Below, piece after piece: positions 1 through 9,951 of a DNA stretch of 64,000 nt. Below the pieces are notes generated by a model. That model was not told the DNA's origin and made no database searches. It was given only the letters and a program-made list of their open reading frames with translations. The stretch spans positions 93,603 through 157,602 of the forward strand of contig NZ_SMAR01000007.1 of assembly GCF_004342225.1 (NCBI RefSeq). Reading direction: 5' to 3'. The number at the start of each line of letters is the position of its first letter. Within the stretch, counting starts at the first letter, position 1. Source of the stretch: Martelella mediterranea (GTDB lineage: Bacteria > Pseudomonadota > Alphaproteobacteria > Rhizobiales > Rhizobiaceae). The position numbers and the translations under genes were made by a program.

Positions 1-735
1 ATGCTGATCTACTGGTATCACTTTTCACACAATGGCCGCCGCATTGATGTCGAGACCACGGACGATTCCATCGGCGGACATTTTCTGCACCTTCTGCACG
101 GCGAACGACCGCCCGAAAGCCATGTGCGGGCAATGCACACATCACTGATCCTTTATGCCGAACACGAATTCAACGCCTCAACATTTACCGCACGTTCAAT
201 CACCGGCACGGGCACTGATTTCTATTCCGCCATTTGCGGGGCAATCGGGGCTTTGCGCGGCCCGAAACATGGCGGCGCCAACGAAGTGGCATTCGAGATT
301 CAGAAACGTTACACGACCGCCGATGAAGCCGAGGCCGATATCCGCGCGCGCGTGGCGGACAAGGAAGTCATCATCGGCTTCGGCCATCCGGTTTATACCA
401 TTGCCGACCCACGCAACCGGGTGATCAAGGAGGTGGCCCGCACACTCTCTAAGGAAGCCGGTACGATGAAGATGTTCGAGATCGCAGACCGCATCGAAGT
501 AACGATGGCCGATGCCCGCAACATGTTCGCAAATCTCGATTGGTTCTCGGCCGTTTCCTATCACATGATGGGTGTGCCGACCGCGATGTTTACACCGCTT
601 TTTGTGATCGCGCGAACGGCTGGCTGGGCGGCTCATATCATCGAGCAGCGCGAGGACAAAAAGATCATCCGTCCCTCTGCAAACTATATCGGGCCGGAAA
701 ACCGGCCTTTCGTATCCATTGATCAACGCCCGTAA
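1..735 (+). CDS. prpC: 2-methylcitrate synthase (C-terminal 244 residues, 5' end outside window)
   Basis: Condenses propionyl-CoA with oxaloacetate in the cytosolic 2-methylcitrate cycle. The visible part is the catalytic half of a citrate-synthase fold protein: residues His90 (GPKHGGANE), His129 (GFGHPVY, the family signature) and Asp180 (ANLDWFS) match the His-His-Asp catalytic triad. Family members are about 370-390 residues, so roughly a third lies before the window, and the first ATG here is internal. The choice of prpC over gltA rests on prpB starting 12 bases downstream, an arrangement typical of propionate catabolism operons. Family assignment is firm; substrate preference is inferred from context. 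Confidence 0.9.
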   Translation: MLIYWYHFSHNGRRIDVETTDDSIGGHFLHLLHGERPPESHVRAMHTSLILYAEHEFNASTFTARSITGTGTDFYSAICGAIGALRGPKHGGANEVAFEIQKRYTTADEAEADIRARVADKEVIIGFGHPVYTIADPRNRVIKEVARTLSKEAGTMKMFEIADRIEVTMADARNMFANLDWFSAVSYHMMGVPTAMFTPLFVIARTAGWAAHIIEQREDKKIIRPSANYIGPENRPFVSIDQRP

Positions 736-747
736 AGGAGACGGCTT

Positions 748-1662
748 ATGCCTTACCTGATGTCAGCCGATCTGCCGGATGAACCGGCCGGCATTCGCTT
801 TCGCCGCGCCGTGGAGAGGCGTGAAATCGTCACCATGCCGGGCGTCCATAATGGCATGGCAGCGCTTCAGGCTAAAAAGACCGGATTTGAAGCGCTTTAT
901 CTTTCCGGCGCAGCAATGACTGCCTCAATGGGCATTCCCGATCTTGGTATGATCACCGTTGACGAGGTCGCATTTTTTATTCGCCAGATCACACGGGCCA
1001 GTGGGCTGCCGCTTCTCGTTGATGGCGACACAGGCTATGGCGAGGCACTGAATGTCATGCACATGGTCCGCACATTCGAGGATGCGGGCGCAGCGGCTGT
1101 TCATATCGAAGATCAGCTACTGCCGAAGAAATGCGGCCACCTGAATGACAAGAAACTGGCCAACCCGCACGACATGGCCGCAAAAATTGCTGCGGCAGCA
1201 AAAGCACGACGGCATCTTTATATCATTGCCCGCACGGATGCGGCCGCCAGCGAAGGCATGGATGGAGCCGTGGCACGCGCTAAGATGTTCATGGATGCTG
1301 GCGCAGATGCAATCTTCCCGGAAGCTCTGACCACTGCCGATATGTTCCGCGAATTCGCCGAACGTATGGACGGTGTCCCACTTCTTGCCAATATGACTGA
1401 ATTTGGCCGCACACCTTATATGACGGCGAGCGAATTCGAGGCTTTGGGCTACAAAATGGTGATCTTCCCGGTGTCATCGCTCCGGGTGGCCAACAAAGCG
1501 CAGGAACGGCTGTTTCACACCCTGAAACAGACAGGTTCAACGAAGAATGAACTTGAGAATATGCAGACACGGGCGGAGCTTTACGACACGATCGGCCTTG
1601 CGGAGTATGAAGCGCTTGATGCCACCATTGTCAGTACCGTTCTGCCCACGCCGGAGAAATAG
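748..1662 (+). CDS. prpB: 2-methylisocitrate lyase
   Basis: Cleaves 2-methylisocitrate to pyruvate and succinate, the last step of the methylcitrate cycle. The 304-residue protein has the isocitrate lyase/PEP mutase barrel signature KKCGH at residues 127-131 (Cys129 catalytic) and the Mg-binding VDGDTGYG stretch at 91-98. An AAAGGAG Shine-Dalgarno sequence lies just before the ATG, and the gene follows prpC by 12 bases, so the two are almost certainly one operon. Length is normal for PrpB. No prpD or prpR is visible in this window. Confidence 0.92.
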   Translation: MPYLMSADLPDEPAGIRFRRAVERREIVTMPGVHNGMAALQAKKTGFEALYLSGAAMTASMGIPDLGMITVDEVAFFIRQITRASGLPLLVDGDTGYGEALNVMHMVRTFEDAGAAAVHIEDQLLPKKCGHLNDKKLANPHDMAAKIAAAAKARRHLYIIARTDAAASEGMDGAVARAKMFMDAGADAIFPEALTTADMFREFAERMDGVPLLANMTEFGRTPYMTASEFEALGYKMVIFPVSSLRVANKAQERLFHTLKQTGSTKNELENMQTRAELYDTIGLAEYEALDATIVSTVLPTPEK

Positions 1663-1721
1663 GAAACGCCGGGCCCGCGGGGCTGTCGGTTGCGTCATTC
1701 AAGACAGAATGATGAAACATG

Positions 1722-1749
1722 CATGAGTGAAAGACCTTTTTCACTCATG
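1722..1749. terminator. hairpin after prpCB
   Basis: A perfect 11-bp inverted repeat (1722-1732 with 1739-1749, loop of 6) lies 60 bases after the prpB stop. There is no strong U tract on either strand, so it is a candidate terminator or mRNA-end stabiliser rather than a textbook intrinsic terminator. Confidence 0.45.
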
Positions 1750-1850
1750 GTCCTTGCCTTGGCTTTGAGGACGCGATAGCGGACGACCTGACTTGCCGCA
1801 GACGGCATTTTTCACGAAATCCATGCTCCTCCCTTTCAGGCAATCCGGCC

Positions 1851-2978
1851 ATGCCTCATTTCCTGCCCCCTGCCCTGCTGTTTCTGGGCAATGCAACGCT
1901 GTTTATCTCACTTTTCGTGCGCATGCCGGAAATCTCGGCAGACATGGGCGTGGGGAAGTCCGCGCTCGGCATTGCGATTTTCGGGGCCTCAATCGGCACA
2001 TTTCTCGCTCTGCCGGTAGCAGGGCGCATTACAAACCGACTGACGCCCCGCATTGCTGCGACGCTGGCGCTCGGCCTGATGGCACCGCTGATCCCGCTGA
2101 TGAGTATCATGCCCTATTGGGCCTTCATGCTGGGCTTTGTCAGCTTCGGGTTTATCCGTACTGTTCTGGATGTGGCGGCCAATATGGTCGCGATGGAAGT
2201 GGAAAAGACCACCGGTGTGAAAGTGCTTTCCCGGTCGCACGGTTTCTGGTCGGTTGGTCTTCTGATCGGCTCGCTCTATGGCGGGTTCATGGCCGGGCAG
2301 GATATCACACCGTTTCCCCACCTGATCACGGTTGCCGTTGCCATTATGGCGCTGGCACTGATCGAATTGCGGCTTCTGCCCAAAGGCGGCGTTTCAACGA
2401 CATCCGGCAGTGGCGGCAAGATTTTTGTTGTGCCGGACAAGGCCGTGCTTCTGGTCTGCGCCATTGTCTTCGGCCTCGCGATTGCAGAAGGCACGATTTA
2501 TGACTGGGGGATTTTTTACTTTCGCAATGTGCTGGGCGCCTCACCCGCCAATGCAGGTCTGCTGTTTGCCTGCTTCACCGCCAGCATGGGCCTGATGCGC
2601 ATGTTTGGCGACCAGTTGCGTGGCCGCTTCACACCCGTTCACCTGCTCAGATTTTCGGTTGTCTGCGTTTTCAGCGGCATCACCGTTCTTGTCGCATTCC
2701 CGAATATCGTCGTCGGCGCATTCGCGCTCATCGTCGTCGGCGCTGGTGTGGCGCTCAACATGCCGGTCGCAGTCGCCGCTGTGACACAGCTTCCCGGCCG
2801 GTCGGCAGCGGATAATCTGGCCGCAATGACACTGGCACTGATGCTTTCAACGCTCGGCGTTCCGCCATTGATGGGAACCGTGGCCGAACATTTCGGCCTG
2901 CAGGTCACCTTCCTTCTGCTGCTGCCAATGCTGGTTGTCAGCTTCTGGCTGGCACCGCGTGCCTATCGCGACATGTGA
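1851..2978 (+). CDS. MFS transporter, 12 TM segments
   Basis: A 375-residue, strongly hydrophobic protein with the spacing of about twelve membrane helices in two halves and a charged central loop near residues 180-200. The early stretch with ADMGVGKSALGIAIFGASIGTF-type small-residue helices resembles the small sugar/drug exporter branch of the major facilitator superfamily. It sits in the inner membrane; the substrate cannot be read from sequence. No clear Shine-Dalgarno precedes the ATG, so an alternative start is possible. It stands between prpCB and a convergent Lrp-like gene, with only 6 bases between the two stops. Confidence 0.75.
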   Translation: MPHFLPPALLFLGNATLFISLFVRMPEISADMGVGKSALGIAIFGASIGTFLALPVAGRITNRLTPRIAATLALGLMAPLIPLMSIMPYWAFMLGFVSFGFIRTVLDVAANMVAMEVEKTTGVKVLSRSHGFWSVGLLIGSLYGGFMAGQDITPFPHLITVAVAIMALALIELRLLPKGGVSTTSGSGGKIFVVPDKAVLLVCAIVFGLAIAEGTIYDWGIFYFRNVLGASPANAGLLFACFTASMGLMRMFGDQLRGRFTPVHLLRFSVVCVFSGITVLVAFPNIVVGAFALIVVGAGVALNMPVAVAAVTQLPGRSAADNLAAMTLALMLSTLGVPPLMGTVAEHFGLQVTFLLLLPMLVVSFWLAPRAYRDM

Positions 2979-2984
2979 TCAGGA

Positions 2985-3227
2985 TCAGCTGAAGGCCTTG
3001 AAAGTCACCAGCGTGAACGTGTCCTTCACGCCTTTGATGGTCTGCAGCTGGCTGGTGACGAAATGCCCGATATCGGCCTCGTCCGGCAGATAGAACTTGG
3101 CCAGCAGATCATAGTGGCCGGAAGTGGAATAAATCTCCGAGGTCTCTTCCAGCGTGCGCACGACGATATCGGCAACCTCATAAGCTTCACCGGGATCGCA
3201 TTTGAACTGAACGAATATCGCCTTCAT
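2985..3227 (-). CDS. Lrp/AsnC-type ligand-binding (RAM) domain protein
   Basis: An 80-residue protein made of only the C-terminal alpha/beta RAM domain of Lrp/AsnC regulators, with no helix-turn-helix. The pattern MKAIFVQFKC...VYSTSGHYDLLAKF-like core and the final GVKDTFTLVTFK strand are typical of stand-alone domain proteins that bind small molecules such as amino acids and form oligomers. The start at 3227 is chosen over an upstream ATG at 3272 because GAGG precedes it at good spacing and homology begins there. It is divergent from gabD. The ligand is unknown. Confidence 0.8.
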   Translation of the reverse strand: MKAIFVQFKCDPGEAYEVADIVVRTLEETSEIYSTSGHYDLLAKFYLPDEADIGHFVTSQLQTIKGVKDTFTLVTFKAFS

Positions 3228-3370
3228 AGTCTGCCTCGTATCATATTGCCGGATCGAAAATTCCGTTGTCACCGGAACTCTATAACAGATGATTATGTTT
3301 CTGAAAGGTGCGGTAGCCTTGCAAGCCGTGCCGCGCTAGCATGAGTTTCAAAATGGCAAGGGAGATTACA

Positions 3371-4855
3371 ATGGCGATTACACCGGAACTGGAATCAAAG
3401 TTGAACGACCCGGCGCTTGCCGGTGGCGGCGCCTTCGTCGCCGGCAACTGGCGAAATGAAGCGAAGAGCGGAGAAACTTTCGAAGTCACAAACCCTTCGA
3501 CCGGAGCGGTGATCGCCACTCTGCCGGATTGTGGCCCGGAGGACGTGGAAGAAGCCATTGCCGCGGCACATCGTGCGCAGAAAGAATGGGCCGCCAAAAC
3601 CGGTAAGGAACGTGCCGCCATTCTGCGCAAGCTTTATGATCTTATGGTTGAAAACGCCGACGACCTGGCAACCATCCTCACCATCGAAATGGGCAAGCCC
3701 TGGAAAGAGGCACGCGGCGAAATTCTTTATGGCGGCAGTTATGTCGAATGGTTTGGCGAAGAAGCCAAACGTGCCTATGGCGACATGATCCCCGGCCACC
3801 AGGCCGATAAACGTATTATGGTGATCCGCCAGCCCATCGGCGTTGTTGGCGCGATTACGCCGTGGAATTTCCCGAACGCCATGCTGGCGCGCAAAATGGC
3901 ACCGGCTCTGGCCGCCGGGTGTGCCATGGTTGCCAAGCCTGCGACCCAGACCCCTCTTTCCGCGCTTGCGCTGGCGGTTCTGGCCGAGCGCGCCGGTGTG
4001 CCGTCCGGTGTGCTCTCTGTTCTGACAGCATCCGATGCATCAATGGTCGGCAAGGCTTTCAGTGACGATGACCGCGTGCGCAAGATCACATTCACCGGCT
4101 CCACCAATGTCGGGCGAATTTTGATGCGTCAGGGTGCCGATCAGATCAAGAAGATGGGGCTCGAGCTCGGAGGTAATGCACCATTTATCGTCTTTGACGA
4201 CGCTGATATTGACGCTGCAGTCGATGGCGCCATCGCTTCCAAATACCGCAATGCCGGGCAGACCTGCGTATGCTCAAACCGCCTTTATGTGCAGGCCAAT
4301 GTCTATGATGCCTTTGCCGAAAAACTGGCAAAGCGCGTTTCGGAGCTTTCCGTCGGCGACGGTATGGAAGAAGGCGTCGATATCGGCCCGCTGATCGATG
4401 AGAATGCGATCAAGAAGGTCAAATCCCATGTTGAGGATGCGGTTGAAAAGGGCGCGCAGATCCAGCTCGGTGGTCGCCCTCACGCACGCGGCGGCCTCTT
4501 CTTCGAGCCGACCGTGCTGACTGATGTGACCACAGACATGAAATGCGCCCGCGAGGAAACGTTCGGTCCCGTCGCACCGCTATTCAGGTTCGAGACGGAA
4601 AAAGACGTGATCGCCATGGCCAATGATACCGAATTCGGCCTCGCCTCTTATTTCTTCTCCCGCGATGTTGCGAAAATCTTCCGCGTCGCAGAGGCGCTGG
4701 AATATGGCATTGTCGGTGTCAATACGGGGCTGATATCAACGGAAGTGGCGCCCTTTGGCGGGATCAAACAGTCCGGCATCGGCCGCGAAGGCTCAAAATA
4801 CGGTCTCGATGACTATATGGAGCTGAAATATATCTGCCTCGGCGGCATCGAATAA
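3371..4855 (+). CDS. gabD: NAD(P)-dependent succinate-semialdehyde dehydrogenase
   Basis: Oxidises succinate semialdehyde to succinate, the last step of GABA degradation. The 494-residue aldehyde dehydrogenase shows Asn166 (PWNFPNA), the general base Glu265 (LELGGN) and the nucleophile Cys299 (GQTCVCSNR). The two adjacent cysteines (299, 301) are typical of GabD-type enzymes. Start 3371 is preferred over upstream ATGs at 3341 and 3353 because GGGAG lies just ahead of it. No gabT is adjacent. A strong bidirectional terminator follows. Confidence 0.9.
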   Translation: MAITPELESKLNDPALAGGGAFVAGNWRNEAKSGETFEVTNPSTGAVIATLPDCGPEDVEEAIAAAHRAQKEWAAKTGKERAAILRKLYDLMVENADDLATILTIEMGKPWKEARGEILYGGSYVEWFGEEAKRAYGDMIPGHQADKRIMVIRQPIGVVGAITPWNFPNAMLARKMAPALAAGCAMVAKPATQTPLSALALAVLAERAGVPSGVLSVLTASDASMVGKAFSDDDRVRKITFTGSTNVGRILMRQGADQIKKMGLELGGNAPFIVFDDADIDAAVDGAIASKYRNAGQTCVCSNRLYVQANVYDAFAEKLAKRVSELSVGDGMEEGVDIGPLIDENAIKKVKSHVEDAVEKGAQIQLGGRPHARGGLFFEPTVLTDVTTDMKCAREETFGPVAPLFRFETEKDVIAMANDTEFGLASYFFSRDVAKIFRVAEALEYGIVGVNTGLISTEVAPFGGIKQSGIGREGSKYGLDDYMELKYICLGGIE

Positions 4856-4889
4856 CGCGATCAACCACGAAAAAGAGCGGTCAAAAACG

Positions 4890-4920
4890 ATAAAAGGCGG
4901 GCACCGGGCCCGCCTTTTAT
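4890..4920. terminator. bidirectional intrinsic terminator between gabD and efp
   Basis: A perfect 12-bp stem (4890-4901 with 4909-4920, loop of 7) is GC-rich in the middle and A/T-rich at both outer edges, so it gives a U-rich tail on either strand. It lies between the convergent 3' ends of gabD and efp. Confidence 0.85.
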
Positions 4921-4947
4921 CAATCAGTCTTCATGCGGGAGACCTGA

Positions 4948-5517
4948 TTAGTCCTTCGCACGCTCAACGTATGAGCCGTCTTCTGTCAGAATGACAACGC
5001 GTGTTCCGGCATCAATGTGCGGGGGAACCATGGTGCGAACGCCATTCGAAAGCATGGCTGGTTTGTATGACGACGATGCTGTCTGCCCCTTAACGACCGG
5101 CTCGGTTTCGGTCACTTCCAGCGTTACCTGACGCGGAAGTTCCAGCGCAATTGCAATGCCCTCATGAATCGACAGAATGACGTTCATGCCTTCTGACAGG
5201 TAATTGGCAGAATCGCCAACATCGTCAGCGCTCATGGTCAGCTGGTCATATGTTTCCGGGTTCATGAAGTGGAACCCTTCGGCATCATTATAAAGGAAAG
5301 TGTGGTTCGTATCCTCAACGAAAGCACGCTCAACCTGCTCCGTCGTCTTCCAGCGCTCCGAGACCTTCACACCGTCAGCAATCCGGCGCATGTCAATCTG
5401 GGTGACGGGCGTGCCCTTTCCGGGATGGAAATTCTGGGCGGTGAGAACGACATAAAGCTTGCCGCCGACATCGACGACATTGCCCTTGCGCAGCGACGAG
5501 GCGATGACTTTAACCAT
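4948..5517 (-). CDS. efp: translation elongation factor P
   Basis: EF-P rescues ribosomes stalled on polyproline. The chosen start at 5517 gives 189 residues, the standard length, has AAAGGA just upstream, and places the modifiable lysine at position 34 in the loop HPGKGTP, exactly as in E. coli EF-P. The longer open frame upstream to 5856 has no support. The gene is divergent from epmA, whose product adds beta-lysine to this Lys34. The epmB aminomutase that usually completes the set is not in the window. Confidence 0.95.
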   Translation of the reverse strand: MVKVIASSLRKGNVVDVGGKLYVVLTAQNFHPGKGTPVTQIDMRRIADGVKVSERWKTTEQVERAFVEDTNHTFLYNDAEGFHFMNPETYDQLTMSADDVGDSANYLSEGMNVILSIHEGIAIALELPRQVTLEVTETEPVVKGQTASSSYKPAMLSNGVRTMVPPHIDAGTRVVILTEDGSYVERAKD

Positions 5518-5749
5518 AAGACTTCCTTTGAACGACGGTTGAGCATCAAAAAAGCACGCATCAACCTTTGAAAATTCTTGAAAGCGGACTAACCCAAATT
5601 TGATCGGAATTCTAGGCCGATTCGGAATTCCAGGCTTTACATCCACCTGCCCGGACGCGCTTTTGTCTTCGCCTGAACGCGAATCCGCAGGACCAGGGTT
5701 TGAAATCCTCCATTTCGAGCGAAAACAGGCACGGGATAAGACAAAAGCC

Positions 5750-6826
5750 ATGAGCAAGACGGAACATATCAGCAGCGCCTGGTGGCACCCGCACCGCCAT
5801 GCAGACCGGCGTGCGGCACTTCTGGCGCGAAATCGGACAAAAAGCCGGATTCTCAACTGGTTTGCCGAGCAGGATTTTATCGAAATCGATGTGCCTGCAC
5901 TGCAGTTTTCGCCGGGTAACGAGACCCATCTCCATGCCTTTCATACCAGTATGATCGGCAATGACGGGGCAGCTGAAACGATGTATCTTCACACATCACC
6001 GGAATTCACCGCCAAGAAGCTGCTGGCCGCCGGGGAAGAAAAAATCGTCAGCTTCGGGCATGTCTATCGCAACCGCGAACGTGGTCCGCTGCACCATCCC
6101 GAGTTTACAATGGTGGAATGGTACCGCGCCGGTGCGCCTTTCGAGAAGCTGTACGAAGACTGCGCCGCGCTGATGATCATCGCGGCCGAAGCCGCAGGCA
6201 CAGATCAGCTCCGCTGGAGAGACAGCGTCTGTGATCCGTTTGCGACGCCGGAACGCCTTTCGGTTGCCGATGCCTTTGAACAATTCGCAGGGATCAATCT
6301 CATTGCAACGATCGGAACGGACGGCACCACCCACCAGCAAGAACTGGCGGCGCAGATGCAAGACGCCGGAATTCGCTTTGCCGAGGATGATACATGGTCT
6401 GACCTTTTCTCCCGTATTCTCGTGGAAAAGGTAGAGCCGAGGCTCGGTCACCATCGTGCAACCATTCTGGAAAAATACCCGGCACCGGAGGCAGCACTGG
6501 CACGAAAAAGCCCCGATGACAATCGCATCAGCGAGCGGTTTGAGCTTTATGCCTGCGGTGTGGAACTTGCAAACGGCTTCGGCGAATTAACCGACCCAAC
6601 GGAGCAACGCAGCCGGTTCGAGGTAGAGATGAGAGATAAGCTGTCGCTTTATGGCGAAGAATATCCGATCGATGAAGACTTTCTGTCGGCACTTTCGATC
6701 ATGCCGGACGCAAGCGGCATTGCTCTTGGCTTCGACCGGTTGGTGATGCTGGCGGTCGGTGCCCGACGCATCGAAGACGTGCTGTGGGCACCGGTTTACG
6801 GCAAGTCAGGAAAACGTAGTCTCTGA
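5750..6826 (+). CDS. epmA: EF-P--(R)-beta-lysine ligase (lysyl-tRNA synthetase paralogue)
   Basis: A 358-residue class II aminoacyl-tRNA synthetase catalytic core without the N-terminal anticodon-binding domain, the mark of EpmA/PoxA/GenX. It activates (R)-beta-lysine and attaches it to Lys34 of EF-P. Motif 2 is visible as [11 protein letters not shown]...[11 protein letters not shown], and motif 3 as [12 protein letters not shown] near the C terminus. The start at 5750 (MSKTEHIS) removes an unlikely 50-residue extension; its ribosome site is weak (GGATAA). It is divergent from efp across 232 bases, which probably hold both promoters. Confidence 0.9.
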   Translation: MSKTEHISSAWWHPHRHADRRAALLARNRTKSRILNWFAEQDFIEIDVPALQFSPGNETHLHAFHTSMIGNDGAAETMYLHTSPEFTAKKLLAAGEEKIVSFGHVYRNRERGPLHHPEFTMVEWYRAGAPFEKLYEDCAALMIIAAEAAGTDQLRWRDSVCDPFATPERLSVADAFEQFAGINLIATIGTDGTTHQQELAAQMQDAGIRFAEDDTWSDLFSRILVEKVEPRLGHHRATILEKYPAPEAALARKSPDDNRISERFELYACGVELANGFGELTDPTEQRSRFEVEMRDKLSLYGEEYPIDEDFLSALSIMPDASGIALGFDRLVMLAVGARRIEDVLWAPVYGKSGKRSL

Positions 6827-6828
6827 CC

Positions 6829-7962
6829 TCAGCTCCGGCAGGTCTTGGCGGGAATACCAAGAGCAGGTTCCAGTGTGCGCAGTATCTGGCTGCCGCCGTC
6901 GCGCAGGTTCGGATGAATAATCATCGGTGCGTTCTTCGGCCACCAGTCACCACTCGCCCAGTAGGCCCAGCCGACCCAGCGATCAGGATTGTTATCGACA
7001 ACGTCAATCATCTGCTTCAGCCCCACCAGACAATTGAGGCTGTCTACCGTTCCGAACTCGCCGAGAAAGCCCTTGGCGTCATTCGCCTGCAGCCAGTTAT
7101 CAAAGTCCTTCAACGCCGAAACGGCATCATTGATATGGCTGCAATTATCGGCCTTTCCGGAAAAATCAGAGTCAGCGTACTGATGCACTTCGAAAGCAAA
7201 ATTATTGCTGGGGTCGACGACACCGGTCATGACAGACGCATTTGAAGGACCGTAAAAGCTCTGCGTCCAGCTATGGGCGCCGGTCCAGGCTGTTCCCGGT
7301 ACAAGAACGAGATTTCCGGCACCGATATCGCGGATGGAGCGTATAGCCGCATTGGCAGCCGTCAGCCAGTCAGTTGCAGCAATATCATGCGGCTCATTCA
7401 TGATGCCGAAGAGAATATCGCGGTCATTTGCAAAAACCGCACTGAGACGCTTCCAGAAATCGGCAAAGGCGGAAACCGGCACCGCCGCACTGCCGATCAG
7501 TTCGCCGTTATACCGGGCATAGTTATGCACATCGAGGATCACGACGAGTTTATTCGCCCGTGCGGTTTTGACAACATCCTGAATACGACCGAGTTCAGTG
7601 GGGTCCAGCGGCTGGTTCAGTGTCGGCTGCAGTCGCTCCCAAAGAAACGGCAGCCGTATACTGTTGAACCTGTCCGTTCCCATCGCCTCGATGGTTTCTT
7701 TCGAAGGGTAGATGTAGCCCTGACCATAGGGCTGTCCGACTGAGCCAAATTCAGCACCGGCAAGATTAATGCCTCTCAAGTTCATGCTGCAGGCCTTCGC
7801 GTTTGCTGGTGACGACAGGGCTGAAATGGCGGAAAACAGAAGGGCAAATGCTCCAGCAAATCCGGACCATCTGGTACCGGCTTTCTGACGAAATGAAGGT
7901 TCAGGAAGAGGCTGGCGCTGCATTCTCAGAGGCTCCAAAGGCAGAATAAGGCATTCATCCAA
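6829..7962 (-). CDS. secreted glycoside hydrolase family 5 (cellulase-like)
   Basis: A 377-residue GH5 (beta/alpha)8 enzyme likely to cut beta-1,4-linked glucans or related polymers. The acid/base Glu190 lies in [11 protein letters not shown] and the nucleophile Glu302 in [15 protein letters not shown] at 144-150 is another conserved strand. A hydrophobic stretch (about 33-55) ending in SPANAKA reads as a signal peptide, so the enzyme is exported; the next-best start at 7923 would shorten the N region. Its stop lies 2 bases from that of epmA (convergent). In related bacteria such enzymes trim cellulose or succinoglycan, but the substrate here is unproven. Confidence 0.85.
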   Translation of the reverse strand: MDECLILPLEPLRMQRQPLPEPSFRQKAGTRWSGFAGAFALLFSAISALSSPANAKACSMNLRGINLAGAEFGSVGQPYGQGYIYPSKETIEAMGTDRFNSIRLPFLWERLQPTLNQPLDPTELGRIQDVVKTARANKLVVILDVHNYARYNGELIGSAAVPVSAFADFWKRLSAVFANDRDILFGIMNEPHDIAATDWLTAANAAIRSIRDIGAGNLVLVPGTAWTGAHSWTQSFYGPSNASVMTGVVDPSNNFAFEVHQYADSDFSGKADNCSHINDAVSALKDFDNWLQANDAKGFLGEFGTVDSLNCLVGLKQMIDVVDNNPDRWVGWAYWASGDWWPKNAPMIIHPNLRDGGSQILRTLEPALGIPAKTCRS

Positions 7963-8247
7963 ACCTATCGAAAAGGCATTAACAAAATACGGCGACCGTC
8001 GATTACAGGTAAAACGCTACTGAAATCCCCGGCACCGGTCAAATCCATCTTTCGGGAGAACAACCGGAATGGCGGCATTTTGCAGTTTTTCGTCGTCAAT
8101 GGCCAATCGCACATTTCTTATGCGTAGTCTGATGCCGGACATAAGCAAGGCAAGTGTTGAAACGCTTTTGTCAAACCTCTAAAGACCGACAGGCCCCAGA
8201 ACAAATAACTGGCGCCTGGTCCGGTGCTTTCAAGACAGGAAAAGATC

Positions 8248-9132
8248 ATGAACAACTACGTCCTCACAGTGACTTGTTCTTCCCAGCGCGGCATTGTCGC
8301 TGCAATTTCGGGCTATCTTGCCGCTGAAGGCTGCAACATCATCGACAGTTCGCAGTTCGATGATCTGGAAACCGGGCGCTTTTTCATTCGCACTGTCTTC
8401 ATTTCGGAAACCGGCGCCAATCTCGAACAGCTTCGTGAAGGCTTCAAAGATGTGGCCAAAGATTTCGATATGGACTTCAAGCTGCATGACGGAAACTATC
8501 GCCCCAAAACCCTGATCATGGTTTCGCGTTTCGGCCACTGCCTCAACGATCTGCTCTATCGCTGGCGCATTGGCGCCCTGCCGGTCGATATCGTCGGCGT
8601 CGTCTCCAATCATCTTGATTACCAGAAGCTGGTGGTCAATCACGACATTCCCTTCTACCACATCCCGGTGAAGAAGGAGACGAAGCCACAGGCGGAAGAC
8701 AAGCTGATCGAACTGATTGAGCAAACCGAAACCGAGCTTGTTGTCCTGGCCCGCTATATGCAGGTGCTTTCAGACAGGCTTTGCAAGAAGATGGCCGGTC
8801 AGGTGATCAATATCCACCACTCATTCCTGCCAAGCTTCAAAGGCGCCAACCCTTACAAACAGGCATATCAGCGCGGTGTGAAGCTGATCGGCGCGACAGC
8901 ACACTACGTGACGCCGGAACTGGACGAAGGCCCGATCATCGAGCAGGAGACCGTGCGCATTACCCACGCTCAAAGCCCGGAAGATTATGTGGCACTCGGG
9001 AGGGATGTGGAGGCACTGGTGTTGGCGCGGGCGATCCATGCCCATATTCACCATCGGGTTTTCGTAAACGGCAACCGAACCGTTGTGTTCCCGCCTTCAG
9101 CCGGATCTTATGCGTCTGAGCGGATGGGCTGA
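8248..9132 (+). CDS. purU: formyltetrahydrofolate deformylase
   Basis: Hydrolyses 10-formyl-THF to THF and formate, balancing one-carbon pools. The 294-residue protein has an N-terminal ACT domain (about 1-80, TCSSQRGIVAAISG) and a formyltransferase domain with the conserved pair His190/191 (NIHHSFLPSFKGANPY) and Asp226 (PELDEGPII). The start at 8248 follows AGGAAAAG; an in-frame ATG at 8224 lacks such a site. It stands alone, with about 285 bases of upstream spacer and no neighbouring folate genes. Confidence 0.93.
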   Translation: MNNYVLTVTCSSQRGIVAAISGYLAAEGCNIIDSSQFDDLETGRFFIRTVFISETGANLEQLREGFKDVAKDFDMDFKLHDGNYRPKTLIMVSRFGHCLNDLLYRWRIGALPVDIVGVVSNHLDYQKLVVNHDIPFYHIPVKKETKPQAEDKLIELIEQTETELVVLARYMQVLSDRLCKKMAGQVINIHHSFLPSFKGANPYKQAYQRGVKLIGATAHYVTPELDEGPIIEQETVRITHAQSPEDYVALGRDVEALVLARAIHAHIHHRVFVNGNRTVVFPPSAGSYASERMG

Positions 9133-9589
9133 CCTTGATACCTGACGCCGGACAATATACACTTTAAGTTGTATACGAAATATACGGGCATGTCTTTTCC
9201 GCGCATGCCTCTTGTTTTGCGATGACACTATCCTATCTAGCGCTCAGTAGGACAGGGCAGTGCGTTGAAGTGTCCGCATGAGGCGGAACAACTTTTTCTT
9301 TCTGCCCATTTTTTTGACACGTTTCAGAAAAAATCCTACACAAACAGGAATTATAGTCTGGTTCGTAAGTCGTCGTTCGGCTAAAACCAGTCTCGAACGA
9401 TTTAGGTCGTAGAGAAAGACAGGGAGGGTGCAATGCCCTTTGGAATGTGCAAATCGCAAATTCACCACCACCCCCGCCTCGTGCGTGGGATGCATCGATG
9501 CTGTCGCTAGGCATATAACGTCATTTGTGTGCATTTTCAGGTTGAAACAATAGGATCGGAAGTCTTTAAACACTTCTGAAGCTGGTTCC
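9133..9589. other. 457-base intergenic region, no firm gene
   Basis: This stretch between purU and a small conserved-looking ORF is AT-richer than its flanks. It holds the dyad-like TTGTATACGAAATATACGG near 9173 and a 25-codon ORF at 9433-9510 with a GGGAGG site before its ATG, which could be a leader peptide or chance. Two minus-strand open frames (to 9591) lack ribosome sites. I see no tRNA or terminator here. Confidence 0.4.
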
Positions 9590-9796
9590 ATGAAAAAAGA
9601 GATGGTTGAATTCGGCGGTCAGCCGGTGGGTATCGTCGTGCCGGAGAACGGGCGACTAAAGTTTGTCGCTGTTAAATTCCATGTCCATGACCTCGATGGC
9701 CGCATTTATGAAACAATGGACGAGCTGCGCCGCGCATTGCGCGCTCATGTCGCTGCGTTGACATCAACGCCGGAGAAGGCCGCAGCCGCCAGTTAA
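9590..9796 (+). CDS. small hypothetical protein, 68 aa
   Basis: An unrecognised 68-residue soluble protein. The pattern GGQPVGIVVPENGRLKFVAVKFHVHDLDGRIYETMDELRRAL looks like a compact beta-sheet followed by a helix and ends in an Ala-rich tail. Codon use matches neighbouring host genes and the downstream edge is clean. The ribosome site is weak (GAAGCTGG). Such short proteins are common in this order; no function is proposed. Confidence 0.6.
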   Translation: MKKEMVEFGGQPVGIVVPENGRLKFVAVKFHVHDLDGRIYETMDELRRALRAHVAALTSTPEKAAAAS

Positions 9797-9951
9797 GTCT
9801 GTCTGCAATTTTCGGCGTCACGGCGGTTGTCAGCCGGGCCGATTAGGCGCACCTTCTTTTTCGTCAGTGCAGGTAAGTCAGCTGATTGCGGAACAATTGG
9901 CGTCTCTATGCATTTGGTCAACGGAAGAAAGTTTAAAACGGGAGTCCAGAT

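Noticed and set aside
9244..9591. Minus-strand 115-codon ORF in the purU downstream spacer
   Set aside because: No ribosome site before its start, overlaps the start of the plus-strand 68-aa gene, and a second overlapping frame is equally open.
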